This document shows, one piece after another, positions 12,252 through 24,234 of a stretch of 64,000 nt of DNA. This DNA is from Mytilus edulis. Taxonomy: Eukaryota > Mollusca > Bivalvia > Mytilida > Mytilidae. The notes beneath the pieces were generated by a model that was not told the origin of the DNA, did no database searches, and was given only the letters and a program-made list of their open reading frames with translations. The stretch lies in NCBI RefSeq assembly GCF_963676685.1, contig NC_092345.1, positions 49,683,838-49,747,837 of the forward strand. Direction: 5' to 3'. Each line of letters begins with the position of its first letter. Positions within the stretch are counted from its first letter, which is position 1. A program made the position numbers and the translations under genes.

Positions 12252-12952
12252 AAATAAACGGTCAGAACGTAATAATAGAAAAACTAAGGATATGGGTATC
12301 CATCCATGACACAAAATCATGCCTTTTTTGTAACATAATTTGAGTTAAGCATTATGAAGTGATTAGAACACAAGACATTCAACTTTGCTTCTGACATCTA
12401 CTACTTGCATAATAACCTTATTTTCTCTCACTTATATGGCTTAACATGATGCCGAATGTGATTTTAAAAAGTTTCTCCAAGAGGACAAAGCAGTTTTTCA
12501 TTAAGATGATAGATGAAAATATTATATTAAACTGTTATTAGATTAAATCACAACATAATAATGTTATCTTTAAACATAAGTAAATATGTACAAATTAGTA
12601 AAATAAATTTCACAGTCATTTGCAGTTTATATTTATCATAATCAAACTCAGAATTCGATGACAAACTTTCAAGACACATTATTTTTTATTCAATAGTGAC
12701 CATGCGCATGCTGCATCAAAGTCGTATTCAAAATACACTACTTTACCTTTTTTCTAATTGAGAACTAATCTTTACGACAAAAAGATAATGTTAATTTTTC
12801 TAGTGTGAATGTTCCAATCATGTGCAGCAACATTTCATCAGCCCCGTATTAAGTATAATCCTCCAGTTGATACGAAATTCCAGGACTTGATTTTCCTATT
12901 TTGAATTCCTTTTAAGAAAAATTATCAAAGTTACAAGTCTTATAATTTTGGT
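12252..12952. other. 3' flank of the receptor gene
   Basis: Two possible polyadenylation signals follow the stop: AATAAA at 12253 (very close) and AAATAAATT near 12600. Otherwise AT-rich with no coding signal. Confidence 0.4.
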
Positions 12953-13420
12953 ACTCCAGGCGCGCATTTCGTCTATATAAGACTAATCTGTGGCGCTCGA
13001 ATGAAATTGTTGCAAAGCCAAAGCAAATATTACGAAGTTGAAGAACATTAATACAAGTAACCAATTATTCCGAAAAGTTGTGCCAAATACGGCTAAGGCA
13101 ATCGAAACTTGGGGTTAGAAACGACTTACCGTTTCAAATATTTAAATTTTTCGCAAACAGTAAATTTGCAAAAAAATATAAACATATTCATGACATCTCA
13201 TGACATAAAAGTAATGACTACTGGGCTGATGATACCATAGCGATCGAAACATACTCCAGCAATAGCATCGAACATGTGGTTGTAAAACATCATTTAAGAA
13301 TCCAGGCTAATAATTTTGGTTTCGTCTACAAAAGACTCATTAGTGGCGCTCAAACCCAAACAGTTGCAAATACAAATGAAATATTATGAAGTTGAAGACC
13401 ATTGATGACCGAAAATTTGT
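12953..13420 (+). repeat. Two copies of the 'CATTTCGTCTA' dispersed repeat
   Basis: Copies begin near 12953 and 13305. Both carry TTCGTCTAYAWAAGACT, a TGGCGCTC phrase, a GCAAA..CAAA block and AAGTTGAAGAMCATTGATG. Related but more diverged pieces occur at 20815-20890, 36480-36640, 39000-39070 and 39780-40200. I recognise the family as common in mussels; its class is unclear. Confidence 0.65.
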
Positions 13421-13437
13421 GCAAAATTCGTGCAAAA

Positions 13438-13690
13438 AGTTTACTGCTTACAAGGAAGCTCCTGCATTCTAGTTCCTAACGGTCAAGTTGAAGTTGTCCC
13501 TTCTTTAGTTTAATGTACGCTACCATGATTTGGTTTGACTATCACAGAAGACCAAGGATGGGTTCCACGATCCTGTCCAATTTCCCTTGATTGTGACCTT
13601 TCCAAATTTTACTTATCACAGTACATGTTCACTTGCAACGAGTAACAAGATGAGCGTCACTTATCTAGATAGATTTCTTAAGCTTCATCT
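13438..13690 (+). mobile_element. Penelope-like RT fragment, C-terminal end
   Basis: The sequence matches, at nucleotide level and with frameshifts, the thumb/C-terminus seen more clearly at 29365-29480: a CTGCTTACAAGGAAGCTCCT block (LLTRKLL) and a degraded copy of the YGRHHDLV region, CGCTACCATGATTTGGTTTG. No intact frame remains. Assignment rests on the shared pattern. Confidence 0.5.
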
Positions 13691-14149
13691 ATATTTACTA
13701 TAGTGTCTGATCTCCCGCACATACAGAATTCGTTAAAATACATGTTCCTGGTAAATGGGAGATAATCTCCTGAATGGGAGATAATTTCATTTCAATCACG
13801 TCAAATTAATTACACGTTACAGTCATGTAATGACTGCTCCATAGACTTGCATGCAAAGCAGCTGGTCTTTAAAGTTGTTTATGATAGAATGTTAATTCAT
13901 GTACATATCATGATTGTATTAGTAATATGAAATTGGGATTTAATGCCAAAAAAGTGCCTCATACTTCGAATCAGAAAAAGTAATGAAACCCAGAAGTCAT
14001 AACTGCCTTTTTCTTCATTCTGTTTATTTTTACTACTACGCACCACTTCCAGTAACCATGATATTCTTCCATTTTTCTGGTTTTATATAAATAAAAGGAT
14101 GTAAATGTTTTTGTTACATCTAAGTAGATGTTTCAATTCCGCATAAACT

Positions 14150-14840
14150 TTTAATCAAACAGCAAAAATTGAGTCCAGGAATAAAATTCAGAAAAATGGA
14201 TTATTTTATTTCACATGTCCCTTATCAAATGGCAGAATCAAAGTCTCAAACGCAGTACCAGAATCCATAACAAACGAGACGATTTTAATTTTGAAATTAT
14301 CAATTTCCCCACCTTAGTAGCAATATACCAACTTCACCTTCATATGGGCTATACATTTCCCAACTCATTCGGTATTCAAGAGCTTGCAGCTGCTACTCAA
14401 ACTTTGTAAAACGTCACCAGTGTCTAAGCAGAAAGTTGATGAACAAGGGTTATGTCAAAGAACGTCTCGTCCTTTTTCTAAAAGATTTTATCGGAAGATA
14501 CCAAGAACTTGTTGATACATATTCCGTTTCAACTTCACAAATAATACACGATGGTCTTGAAGTATAGGTTCTAGGTACTGACGTTGTTTATCATCTTAAT
14601 AAAGTGTTTTTGTTTTCTTTTATTTGTCTTTGTAAATTATTACTTTTACTGTTTAGTCTATTTTTTTGTGATATCCATTTGACGTGGCTCAGTACTTGTA
14701 CATCCCGTCATTGTGTTACCGTGGGATGGTTTTTTTGTATTCTTGTCTTTCGTTTTTACTAATGTGCTTTGTCTATATGCTGTTTGTTTTGCTGACACAT
14801 TGTTGTCAATATAAAGGAATTTTATGCGACTGTCATACAA
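14150..14840 (+). mobile_element. Penelope-like RT fragment with its 3' tail (subfamily 2)
   Basis: Around 14250-14410 the frame reads TRIHNKRDDFNFEIINFPTL followed by a degraded copy of the YGVYISQL region. From 14415 a second frame gives the KERLVLFLKKFIGRYQDLVD region; the end of the coding part is near 14580. The tail (TACTGACGTTGTTTATCATC..GCTGACACATTGTTGTC) recurs at 23115-23460, so both belong to one subfamily with a different tail from the GCAACACGACGG type. Confidence 0.75.
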
Positions 14841-14859
14841 GTGAGTGCTTTAGCTAGCT

Positions 14860-15110
14860 ATAAAACCAAGTTCAATCCACCATTTTCTACACAGGAAAAT
14901 GTATGTACCAAGTCAGAAATATAACAGTTGTTATCTATTCGTTTAATGTGTTTGAGCTTTTGATTTTGCCATTTGATTAGGGACTTTCCGTTTTGAATTT
15001 TCCTCGAAGTTCGGTATTTTTGTTATTTTACTTTTTGGTACAGGCATTTTCTTATGTAGAAAACATGGATTAAACATGGTTTTATGGTTTTATAGCTAGC
15101 CTAACCTCTC
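14860..15110 (+). repeat. Mussel dispersed repeat ('CCAAGTCAGAAATATAAC')
   Basis: Begins TAGCTAGCTATAAAACCA near 14852 and continues through GTACCAAGTCAGAAATATAA, TTGATTTTGCCATTTGATTA and GGGACTTTCCGTTTTGAATT to ACTTTTTGGTACAGGC. Inverted TAGCTATAAAACCA/GGTTTTATAGCTAGCC ends are visible at 14852 and 15083-15101, so this may be a complete element with terminal inverted repeats. A minus-strand copy lies at 41155-41320. Confidence 0.7.
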
Positions 15111-16129
15111 ACGTTGGAATGGAACTCTTTGTTAGAGAAGGTAAAGAAGGCCAAATATGACATCTTTTTATATGGGCTTTAACAGTTTAATGAAGGTGCA
15201 TAATTAAGGATTCTATGCATCTTATATATGTGTTTCACTTAAATTTGATACAGAGCTTCGAGATATTTGTAAACTTCAAATTATAGACACATTTTCATAA
15301 AACAGTCGATTGTTGTAGGTACAAATACAAGTGGATCTTTTTTGTGCATAAGCGTTAATTCCGTCGAAAAAAAAAAGAAAGTTAGTAGATTGATCTTTTC
15401 AAAGCATTCAGTTGCATCTTTGCCCCGGCGATAGTTTCATCGGGTTCGGGTTTTGTGTGTCTTGAAAACGTATATATAGTAAAAGTATATGTTACATCAT
15501 CTCACTTCAGATTCTATCATTCTTATATATTTAGGCTACAGGTCGATATAATAACATTTAAAATTCATAGTTCTAAAATGAAATATATGGGTCAAGAGAA
15601 GTACCTTTCTGATGAGTCATAATAATATAGTAGGTTTTTTCGAATAACATTTTTTACTAAAAGTACTTGACTTTACAACTGGATCTTAAAAATACATGAC
15701 TTCAAAACAACATCTTTTTGTGTGTGTTATCTAGGGTTATAAGTCTTCAACCTCTGAAAATTTTTAGTCTACCCTTCCACGAAATATTTCATCTGATTTT
15801 TTTTAATTTTTTTGAACTTTCGAAAATTCCCCCTGACAACTGATCAGACAATAGTTTTAAGTTGACTAAATGCAGAAAAGTACATTAAATGATGCCCAAT
15901 AGCTAGTAGATACATTTTTCAAAATCGAGAAAAAGAGGACATAATTGTGGTCACGACAATTGGAACGTATCCTTTGTAATCTGTTACATAGATTATCAAT
16001 AGCGGTCAACCAACTTTACAACTGTATAATGCCATCGTGGACAACTTTTCCACAAACAGTGACGTTGTGAAATCGACAGACACATTTAAAACAGAATTCG
16101 AAAATACACAGACAACACCATCAACATAA
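15111..16129. other. AT-rich stretch, no gene seen
   Basis: No coding region or clear repeat structure recognised. A run of A interrupts at about 15367. Confidence 0.35.
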
Positions 16130-16230
16130 ACGGACTGAAATGGTGTACAAAACTAAGCAGAAAACAAAATTCAACAACACGTACCCGACAAAATAGTTGG
16201 GTCGACCTCAGGTGCTCTGTAGAAGTAAAT
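16130..16230 (-). mobile_element. Diverged tail fragment of the RT family
   Basis: Minus-strand reading gives a weak copy of the GAGCACCTGAGGTCGACCCA..GGGTACGTGTTGTTGAA part of the GCAACACGACGG tail. Strongly diverged; low confidence. Confidence 0.4.
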
Positions 16231-16446
16231 TAATTTAGTTTCTTGTGTACAATTTGGAAATTAGTATGGCGTTCATTATCACTGAACTAGTATATATTTG
16301 TTTAGGGTCCAGTTGAAGGACGCCTCCGGGTGCGGGAATTTCTCGCTACATTGAAGACCTGTTGGTGACCTTCTACTGTTGTTTTTTTCTATGGTCGGGT
16401 TGTTGTCTCTTTGGCACATTCCCCATTTCCATTCTCAATTTTATAT
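16226..16446 (+). repeat. Mussel dispersed repeat ('GCCTCCGGGTGCGGG'), plus copy
   Basis: Contains TTTAGTTTCTTGTGTACAAT, ACTAGTATATATTTGTTTAG, GACGCCTCCGGGTGCGGGAA, TCGCTACATTGAAGACC and the end GGGTTGTTGTCTCTTTGGC..CATTCTCAATTTTAT. The same end block alone is at 20416-20472; minus-strand copies are at 34140-34345, 36222-36260 and 37085-37435. Copies share the 3' end and differ in length at the 5' end, as expected for retroposition. Confidence 0.8.
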
Positions 16447-16680
16447 CCCTATAAATGTTCAAAATAAATTTGAACTATACATTCCTTTATTACGAGGGGG
16501 GAAATTGGTGTATATATATTAAATAATAATTTTCGGTTCTTTTCTGTAAATCGTTGGACCGTCGACGACTTACAGAAAAGAGCGACGATTTACAGAAAAG
16601 AGCCAAAAAGGACCAAAAAGGACCAAAAAGAACCGAAAAGGACCGAAAAGAACCGAAAAGGAGATCAACGTTTTTTGTAA
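16442..16680. repeat. Duplicated segment with decamer (AAAAGGACCG) array, copy 1
   Basis: From TATCCCTATAAATGTTCAAA to GTAAATCGTTGGACCG this matches 18138-18325. It continues as an inverted TTACAGAAAAGAGC doublet and then about nine 10-base units AAAAAGGACC/AAAAGAACCG. In the second copy the array is on the opposite strand and lies inside the segment. Confidence 0.85.
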
Positions 16681-17194
16681 TCGAAGAAAATTAGCAAATT
16701 GCAAATTATTCAAGTCTATTAAAAATGAAAGGATATTTTTGACAAAAGTTTATCATTAGGTTTTTAAACCTTATACTGCGACAGGACTACATATAATAAC
16801 TTACTGTACATGTGAAAAATTATAGGTAGGGTCGATGCCTAACTTATGGAATAGAAAACATAGAACAGAAAAGAACATATAAGATATTTATTCATTACTG
16901 TCAAACAATCGTTCTACGTTAATTGTATTTATAAGCTAAGTGTCATTATTTTGTCCAATCTCGGTCGCTAATTCATTTCGAACATTACAACAGTTCCTTA
17001 TATAAATTTTTTTGGAATGTGTATATATATTCCATTCATCAGTGAATATATGATAACACGGACATTCGTACAATCGGACAAAAAACAAAATAAAACAAAA
17101 TATCGTGACGGAAAACTTTACAGTAGTTATTGAATAAATATGAATATTTCGTTCTTTTTTTTTGTGTGTTTGTGTATGTGCATTACATGAGGGC
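16681..17194. other. AT-rich stretch, no gene seen
   Basis: No coding signal or repeat unit recognised between the decamer array and the CGTCAAA-type repeat. Confidence 0.35.
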
Positions 17195-17485
17195 GGTAAT
17201 GCCCTTTACCGTCAGGCGTCAAACGGTCATTTTCGGCTACCGTAAGCGTCAAATGTATATTTTGTTTACCGTGATTCGTCAAAATATCCTTATCGTGATT
17301 CGACCGATGTCTTAAATAATTATCGTTACCGTTATTTTTGGGAAAAAATAGCGTGATTCGTCAAATTCAGCTGATTTTTTTATCGTCTAAAAGAAAGTGT
17401 ACATGTTATCGTCATTCACTAAAAATTATCGTTAACGTCTTAGGTTAGAATTTTTACCGTTATACGTCATTAAGGTACCCCCATT
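17195..17485. repeat. Degenerate tandem repeat ('TACCGTGATTCGTCAAA')
   Basis: About ten diverged units of 20-30 bp built on (T)ACCGT(G/C)ATTCGTCAAA, from CCTTTACCGTCAGGCGTCAA to TTACCGTTATACGTCATTAA. No coding potential. Confidence 0.75.
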
Positions 17486-18137
17486 CCTACCCTGATCTTA
17501 CATGTTAAATGAAAACACATTAATTGTTACTTTGACACGTTAAACCTGTCAAGGATTTGAATTCTTCAAGGAAAGGTCCCGCTATCTCCATGCACAAGTT
17601 TCTCTATAGATACATATACTAGCACAGGCCAACATTTATGTTATCACGATCTGACATCGTTTCGCTAATGTACATAGCTGTTTTAAATGGTTTATAAGAT
17701 AAAATTATTAGAAATCAACAGGCCATTAACTTTTTCACACCCTTTAATCTATACCTATAAAAGGGTAAACAGTTATCGATTATACCGAAAGCGGGTGCGC
17801 TATTCATTTATCTATATTTCCTGAAAGACGAAATGAAATGACTGTGATGTGCACAACATTTATAATATGTAGATAATGATGTATTTTTTTTATTGATTTA
17901 TCTCCTTTTATTCACCTGTAGCCCAACGTTTTATACCGTAAACTGAATTAAGAAATTGAAACGAACCAGGAACATCTTAAAGTTTGCCATGGTTTACATG
18001 TAGCAGGAATTGAAATTTTCTTCAAATGTTTTTTACAATTCTATTTTCTAAAGCAAGGAAATGACACTTTGATTTTTTTTTTCAATATTTAAATGCCTTA
18101 ATCTGATACAGGGAAATCTAACTTTTTTTGTAAGTCA
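17486..18137. other. AT-rich stretch, no gene seen
   Basis: No coding or structural feature recognised. Confidence 0.35.
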
Positions 18138-18325
18138 ATATATCCCTATAAATGTTCAAAATAAATTTGAACTATACATTCCTTTATTACGAGGGGGGGA
18201 AATTGGTGTATATATATTACATAATAATTTACATGTATGCTCTTTTCGGTTCTTTTCGGTCCTTTTCGGTTCTTTTTGGTCCTTTTCGGTTCTTTTCGGT
18301 TCTTTTCTGTAAATCGTTGGACCGG
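18138..18325. repeat. Duplicated segment with decamer array, copy 2
   Basis: Partner of 16442-16565, same orientation. Here 18239-18308 holds seven 10-base units of CTTTTCGGTT/CTTTTCGGTC type before TTCTGTAAATCGTTGGACCG. Copy 1 has only a single CGGTT at that position, so the array has expanded here (or collapsed there). Confidence 0.85.
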
Positions 18326-20270
18326 TAAACAGTTCAAATTTCTAAAAATAATCCACTGTGTTGCTCATCAAAAGTTAAGCTCCAGTGATAAGTCACATTC
18401 AGTGGAGATACTATAAATTTAGACAACAGTAGTTTACTGATGTCCAAATCCAAATACGAAGATACATAATATAATCAAAAGTTGAGTAAATTACATCACT
18501 TTCAAAAGAAGTGAGACAGCACGTGTCGACAGGTTAAAATTTCCATGCATCACCCGCCATGCGCATCGACACTCAGTCATTTTTTTAAATGTCACTATCG
18601 ATAAAAGGACACAGGCTGTAAGATAACAGATTTTTCTGGTAAGAAAAAATCTACATAGTCCTACGAATGATTTGATCTGCTGTATGTCTTTTTTTCCATC
18701 TTTATCTCCATTCATTTGCTAATATATGTTGAAAGCACAACCCCTCTAACATTGGTTAATATATTTTAGTAGAAGATAACAATTTTATAGTGCACCTTCT
18801 ATGAAGATGTAGATGTAGGAATATACTACACATAATTTTAGTCATGACAAAGAATTTTTTTTTTCATCTGTCGACCAAAATACGATGATCACTCTAGACC
18901 TGTACTGGTTGTGCAAAGTCTTGGATTTATTTTAATCTTATTTTTTATATATTTTTATTCAGTTTTGTTTTAAAAATACTTCTAAACATTATTGTTCATG
19001 ATCAGTTGCTTTGACTTGTTCATCTACCTAATTTTGAGGACTATGAGTCACTTTGGATTTTTTTTATCACAAAATTTCGATTCTTCCTTTGTATATACTT
19101 ATTGATTTTTATTTTAAGTTTCTTCTGAGACAGTCTACCCAATTTAAACCCCAAACGGTTGGCTTTTTTTAATTGTTTATGTTGTTCTATGGTCCAGAAA
19201 TACCAAATATTCATTAGTCCAAGCGCCTGTGGCTTGAAATATTGGCAACGGCTTTCCATCAACTCTCTGGCAAAAACTTATTATTCATATAAGCATATAC
19301 AGAATTAACTCATTGGATCTTTTAATACAAGATCGGACGACGTCCTTAATGCTTTCGGAAGATGAATTCTAATTTCCCAATAGCAACTCGTTGTTTAGTA
19401 TATCCATTTATATGTTCAGTGAGAGCGTGGAAAACATTGAGTTAAAAAAACATTTTTTCGGGAAAGATATATTACTGACATTATATTTTTCTGTCTCTTA
19501 TCTTTTTTCCTTCTCTTTTTGTATTTTCTGTCATTATTTGCACCTTTAAGTATCTACAATTTTTTTAACTCACAATATAACGGTTGACAAAAAAGTTAAA
19601 AATGTTAATGCACCAACTGAAAATATGGCTTTTTAATAAACCATTGGAAAGCTTAATGTATGTACTGTGTATGTAGTGTCCGATCGTCAAAAATACAGTC
19701 TAACTTTGTTGCATCAAAAAATTACGTGCATATCATTCAAAATTGGAATTTTTCAGGAATTAGACCTTATTTCAGGATAAAACATGACAGAAAAAAAAAT
19801 TTAGTTATGCACTCAATGATAATATGGTGTAAGTAGAATCTAATAGTCATTCATTCTATAACTCTGCAATAAAAGAAATTTGATTGATCGATTGATGGAT
19901 TGATGATCGCTCAACGTTCACTGTCAAGTAATTCTTGCAAATTTGGAACATAAAAATAAATATAAATGCATTATGCAGGTCGACTGGGATGAAGTTCTTG
20001 AATTCTTAACTGCCGCTCAGATATTAAAGAATGTAAGACAGATGCAGACATTTTGCCCCGCAACTGGATATATACGGAACTCCCAAAGACTTAATACATG
20101 GGTTCATTAGCGTGGTACTAATTCTCAACGGAGCCTCGGTTTTAGAGTCCAAATCCCAACCGGAAATCACAACAACCCTGTAACTGAAATTTGAAGCTTT
20201 CCTTTTCTTATATATTCTTATTGATACATACTTAATTCTTTATTCTTTCGTGCCAATTGATAACAGATTA
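18326..20270. other. Long AT-rich stretch without a supported gene
   Basis: Short open frames occur on the minus strand (18491-18715, 19041-19262), but they have no recognisable motif, splice context or neighbours, and the lysine/isoleucine content mirrors base composition. T-rich runs at 19490-19570. Confidence 0.4.
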
Positions 20271-20411
20271 TTTTATTACATTTTCATCAAAGGAAACGTT
20301 AGTATATTTATTATCATACAGGGAATTGCATATATATAAAATATAATTATGGACACATTTAGGTGATGTTGTACTAAACAAAAAGTTGTCAGTTTGTGCT
20401 GTATAACAAAC
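20271..20411. repeat. Inverted duplicate of 26044-26188, left copy
   Basis: About 140 bp is nearly identical to the reverse complement of 26044-26188 (one or two differences seen). It starts near TTATTTTATTACATTTTCAT and ends at CTGTATAACAAAC. It immediately precedes the GGGTTGTTGTCTCTTTGGC repeat end, which the partner lacks. Confidence 0.9.
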
Positions 20412-20415
20412 AAAA

Positions 20416-20472
20416 TATGGTCGGGTTGTTGTCTCTTTGGCACATTCCCCATTTCCATTCTCAATTTTATAC
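20416..20472 (+). repeat. End fragment of the 'GCCTCCGGGTGCGGG' repeat
   Basis: Only the final ~57 bp of the family is present (TATGGTCGGGTTGTTGTCTC to CATTCTCAATTTTATA), an extreme 5' truncation joined to the inverted duplicate. Confidence 0.8.
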
Positions 20473-21299
20473 TCTAACCAAAGATAACATTTTGCTAGAT
20501 TTCATTTAAAGTCACATTTTTAATCATGAAAAGAAGGGTTTTCGGAAAATGTAAATATTTACAAAACCTTGATGACTCAATTTGCTAACGTCTTTATAAA
20601 TACATCAGACTCGAAATTTGTCACGTTTTGGTCTAAAATTGACTTACTTTAAGAGTTTCTAAACCAAACTTAAATAATCAACATATGCCGCTTACATCTT
20701 TTTTTTTACTTTGATTAAATAAGCACAAAATACAGTTAGTGTATCAATGTCTTTTCACTGACTGTTGTGGCCTATATTATCTCTAACAATAATATTAACA
20801 GTTCCAATTTTTACACACCAGATACGCATTTCGACAATTCATGTCTCTTCAATGATACTCGAGGTCAAAATATTTGCAAATACAAAGGTGATTAAAATAA
20901 ACGAAGAGATTTTTTTAGGATCCACTGATCTGAATACAAATAGGAGAGTTGAGAAATAGACTACATAATTTTAGTTTACGAAATTTAATGAATCAGAGGC
21001 ATTCAAAGCGCTGTTCCTTTGTTTTTTGTTTGTTTTTTTTGGTTTTTTTTGGGGTTTTTTTTTGCTGTGCATGTCCTTTTTTGGTCATGGTCGGATACTC
21101 TAACAAGATTTTTTTTTCTTTTTATGTCTATACTGGTTATACAAGTCCTCATGTTTTTATGTATTGATACATTATTATTTTCAAATGTTTGGGTTTGAGC
21201 GTTCTTGATGAAAGTTCTGAAAGGTGATATAGACGCTCGAAATTTATCAACCTTTAAAAAATAAATTTTTAGATTCTTAATCCAAAATGTTCGATTTGC
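20473..21299. other. AT-rich stretch with a diverged 'CATTTCG' repeat
   Basis: A diverged copy of the CATTTCGTCTA-family repeat lies at about 20815-20890 (ACCAGATACGCATTTCGACA..GTCAAAATATTTGC). T-rich simple sequence at 21020-21065. No gene supported. Confidence 0.4.
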
Positions 21300-21556
21300 T
21301 TCACATTTTTGTAATCACATAAGCAACACGACGGGTGCCACATGTGGAGCAGGATCTGCTTACCCTTCCGGAGCACCTGAGATCACCCCTAGTTTTTGGT
21401 GGGGTTCGTGTTGTTTATTTTTTTAGTTTTCTATGTTGTGTCGTGTGTACTATTGTTTTTCTGTTTGTCTTTTTTATTTTTAGCCATGGCGTTGTCAGTT
21501 TGTTTTAGATTTATGAGTTTGACCGTCCCTTTGGTATCTTTCGTCCCTCTTTTATC
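21300..21556 (+). mobile_element. 5'-truncated RT-family tail
   Basis: Starts at TTTTTGTAATCACATAAGC, then AACACGACGGGTGCCACAT, GGAGCAGGATCTGCTTACCC, GGAGCACCTGAGATCACCCC, GGGGTTCGTGTTG, ending GTATCTTTCGTCCCTCTTTT. The start of the block and GGTTCGTGTTG(CTT) form an inverted repeat of about 11 bp. Overlapping open frames are low-complexity by-products of the tail. Confidence 0.85.
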
Positions 21557-22439
21557 AACTATCGCAAATCGCAAATGGATAAATTATTCATTAAATATTG
21601 AAACCAACTGTGTATTTTGGTATTTATCCATGGCATGTTCCGTAAAAAACATAACTTAACAGATCAATATTAAGGTGAAAACCAACAGCAATGAAAGATT
21701 GAGATTAAGATTTGAAATGACTGACTTATTGATTGCTAGCTCAAATGAAAAAGGGTCACGTTTTAATTTAAATTATTTTCTTATATTATTGTATGATTAA
21801 AACATTTTCCTTGTGATATTGTATACTTATTTTACGAAATATTAGATTAGACATTACTATTGCAAGTAGAATTTTGTCCGTGTGGATATAAAAAATAACT
21901 TTATATACAGTATTTGCCGATACTTTGACAATTGATATTAAGCAAACAAAACATTTTGTAAATATTGTAAAATGTCTGTAAAAATGTATATGAAAAATCA
22001 ATGCCGATTTTGAATCTGGTAAGATAATAATCGTCTTTTTCAACTTTGAAGTAACCCAGTTTTTATAAATCTTTGTATACCAACAGTAAACGATTGTGCA
22101 GAACATTCAATGGTTATTTGTAAATGAGGTCTGAATAGGGCTTTTACTTACATATTTATAAAACAGTTTTTTTAAAATTTGACGTTCAAAAATATAAATA
22201 CCCTTAAAAAATTAAATTTAGATAAAAACATCCCTCGATATATTCATGTCATGCTGAAAACTGTGTAATAACTTAATAATTATATTATATTGGTCCGCTT
22301 AAGATGCTTTAAATAACTATTCGTACATATCAGTCTAGGTACTGTTAATCTGTGAATGCTTTAGACTCTTTAATTCTAGAGGAATGAGCCATGAGCTACT
22401 ATTTGTAAGTTAATAAACACTCAGGGATAATTTAACATG
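21557..22439. other. AT-rich stretch, no gene seen
   Basis: A 106-codon minus-strand open frame (21786-22106) has no recognisable motif and reflects AT-rich composition. No feature supported. Confidence 0.35.
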
Positions 22440-23480
22440 CTACACATGCTGCACAGAGGAACAAATGATCAGTATGCTGGAGTTTCTTATTGACAACATA
22501 TTTGTTGAATTTGGAGGTAGATTTTTTCAACAAACTGTCGGCATTCTTGTGAAAACTGACTGTGTTCTTCTCTTTGGCGACCTCTTCCAATTTTTTTATG
22601 AGTCGGATTTCTTTCAGACACTTCTTAAAAACAAGATTATCAAAGCAGCCAGATAATGAATTTCACATTCAGATATTTAGATGATGTTCTTTCCATTAAC
22701 AATACAACCTTTTATGATTGGGTCTTATTAATATATCCCCCAGAACTAGAAATAACAGAATTTACAGACAATACCCCAAATTTAACATAAGCGGTCCTCA
22801 GAGTACCAGAATCTATGACAAACGAGAAGATTCTTATTTTGAAATTATCAATTTCTCCAATCTTAGTAGCAATGTACCAACTGCAGCTGCATATGGGATA
22901 TACATATCCCAGCTCATTCAATATTCAAGAGCTTGACGATGCTACCCAGACTTTATAAAACGTCAACAGTGTTTGAGCAGAAAGTTCTTGAACCAGGGAT
23001 ATGTCTAAAGACGTCCTTGTTCTAAAAATAAAAATCACCGAGAGATACCAAGACCTTGTTGATAAATATTCCGTATCAACTTCAAAAATGTTACATGATG
23101 GTCTTGATGTAGAGATCCTAGGTACTGACGTTGTTTATCATCTCAATTAGATCTCGTAGTGTTTTTTATTTGTCTTTGTAAATGATTAACCTTAACTGTT
23201 GAGTTAAATGTTGGTAATATCCTTTTTGGCATGGCTTGGTAAATAGTCATTCCGCCAATGTAGTGTTGTGATGTTGTCACTTTTTGTATTCTTGTCTTTC
23301 ATCTTTGCTTATGCCAATTTAAAAAAAAAAGAAAAAAATTGTTGAAATTTTTTGTTTGTTTTATAGTGATTAAGGTTATCACACAATGTTGACTACTTTA
23401 CCCCTTTTATGACACTTTAACCTATATGTATGCTTGTTTTGTTCACACATTGTTTTCAAAATAAAACAAGCGAGATAAAT
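22440..23480 (+). mobile_element. Penelope-like RT fragment, fingers/palm to tail (subfamily 2)
   Basis: Reading frames in order: MISMLEFLIDNIFVEFGG with FQQTVGI (22465-22656); then the palm catalytic box FRYLDDVLSINN at about 22667-22700; then the ESMTNEK..LKLSIS region (22800-22870), HMGYTYPSSFN, and the thumb. At least three frame breaks and a stop after 22656. The normal GIPMGTNCAP turn is altered to GILVKTDCV. The tail after 23115 matches 14560-14820. The family is recognised from the RT motifs and assigned to Penelope-like elements by the WIPKLHK/RYIAGS and Y-x-D-D context seen in other copies; no GIY-YIG endonuclease was found. Confidence 0.8.
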
Positions 23481-23689
23481 AAGCATAATGTCATGAATGT
23501 TTGTCTCTAATATTTAATTAACTGTGCATTTGTATTCAGATATCGCAGATCAAATTTATTCGTTCATTGTTTAATCATACGTTTTTTGATTGAGTTAAGT
23601 CTGCCAATTGATATTTTATCGTATGTTTTTCTTTGTTGTGATGTTATGCTATTGTTTCAGAAAAAGGGAGAAGGTTTGGATCCATTAAA

Positions 23690-24000
23690 ACGTTTAATCC
23701 CGCTGCAAATGTTTGCACCTGTCCTAAGTCAGGAATCTGATGTACAGTAGTTGTCGTTTGTTTATGTAATATATACGTGTTTCTCGTTTCTCGTTTTGTT
23801 TATATAGATTAGACCGTTGGTTTTCCCGTTTGAATGGTTTTACACTAGTAATTTTGGGGCCCTTTATAGCTCGTTGTTCGGTGTGAGCTAAGGCTCCGTG
23901 TTGAAGGCCGTACTTTAACCTATAATGGTTTACTTTTTAAATTGTTATTTGTATGGAGAGTTGTCTCATTGGCACTCACACCACATCTTCCTATATCTAT
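23690..24000 (+). repeat. Mussel dispersed repeat ('AGTTGTCTCATTGGCA')
   Basis: Starts near GTTTAATCCCGCTGCAAATG and proceeds via CCTGTCCTAAGTCAGGAATC, GGGGCCCTTTATAGCTCG, GTTGAAGGCCGTACTTTAAC to GGAGAGTTGTCTCATTGGCA and ACACCACATCTTCCTATATC. A minus-strand copy is at 44155-44300 and a short piece at 35925-35975. Confidence 0.75.
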
Positions 24001-24234
24001 ATAAGCAAGGAAATTAAAGGAAATAAAATAAGTAATAACACCGAATGCAATATATGAAATAATTACAACTTTTACATTAACAAAATGATAATTACAGTTA
24101 CAGTTCAAGTACATTTATACATTTTGTTATCAGCCCATAGACATAACTAAGTCTTGTGACTGTGACGTCATCAACGTTTTTTCATGGTTTTCTACGGTTT
24201 AAATAGAATTTAGAATTAAATTATAAGAAATGAC

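Noticed and set aside
19041-19262. 73-codon Lys/Ile-rich minus frame
   Set aside because: Protein-like at first sight, but no motif, no upstream exon and an AT-driven composition.
21396-21659. Hydrophobic open frames in the GCAACACGACGG tails (also 1212-1448, 29615-29876, 32295-32483, 40587-40793)
   Set aside because: Each is the T-rich 3' tail of the RT family read as protein. Frames differ among copies and no codon constraint is visible.
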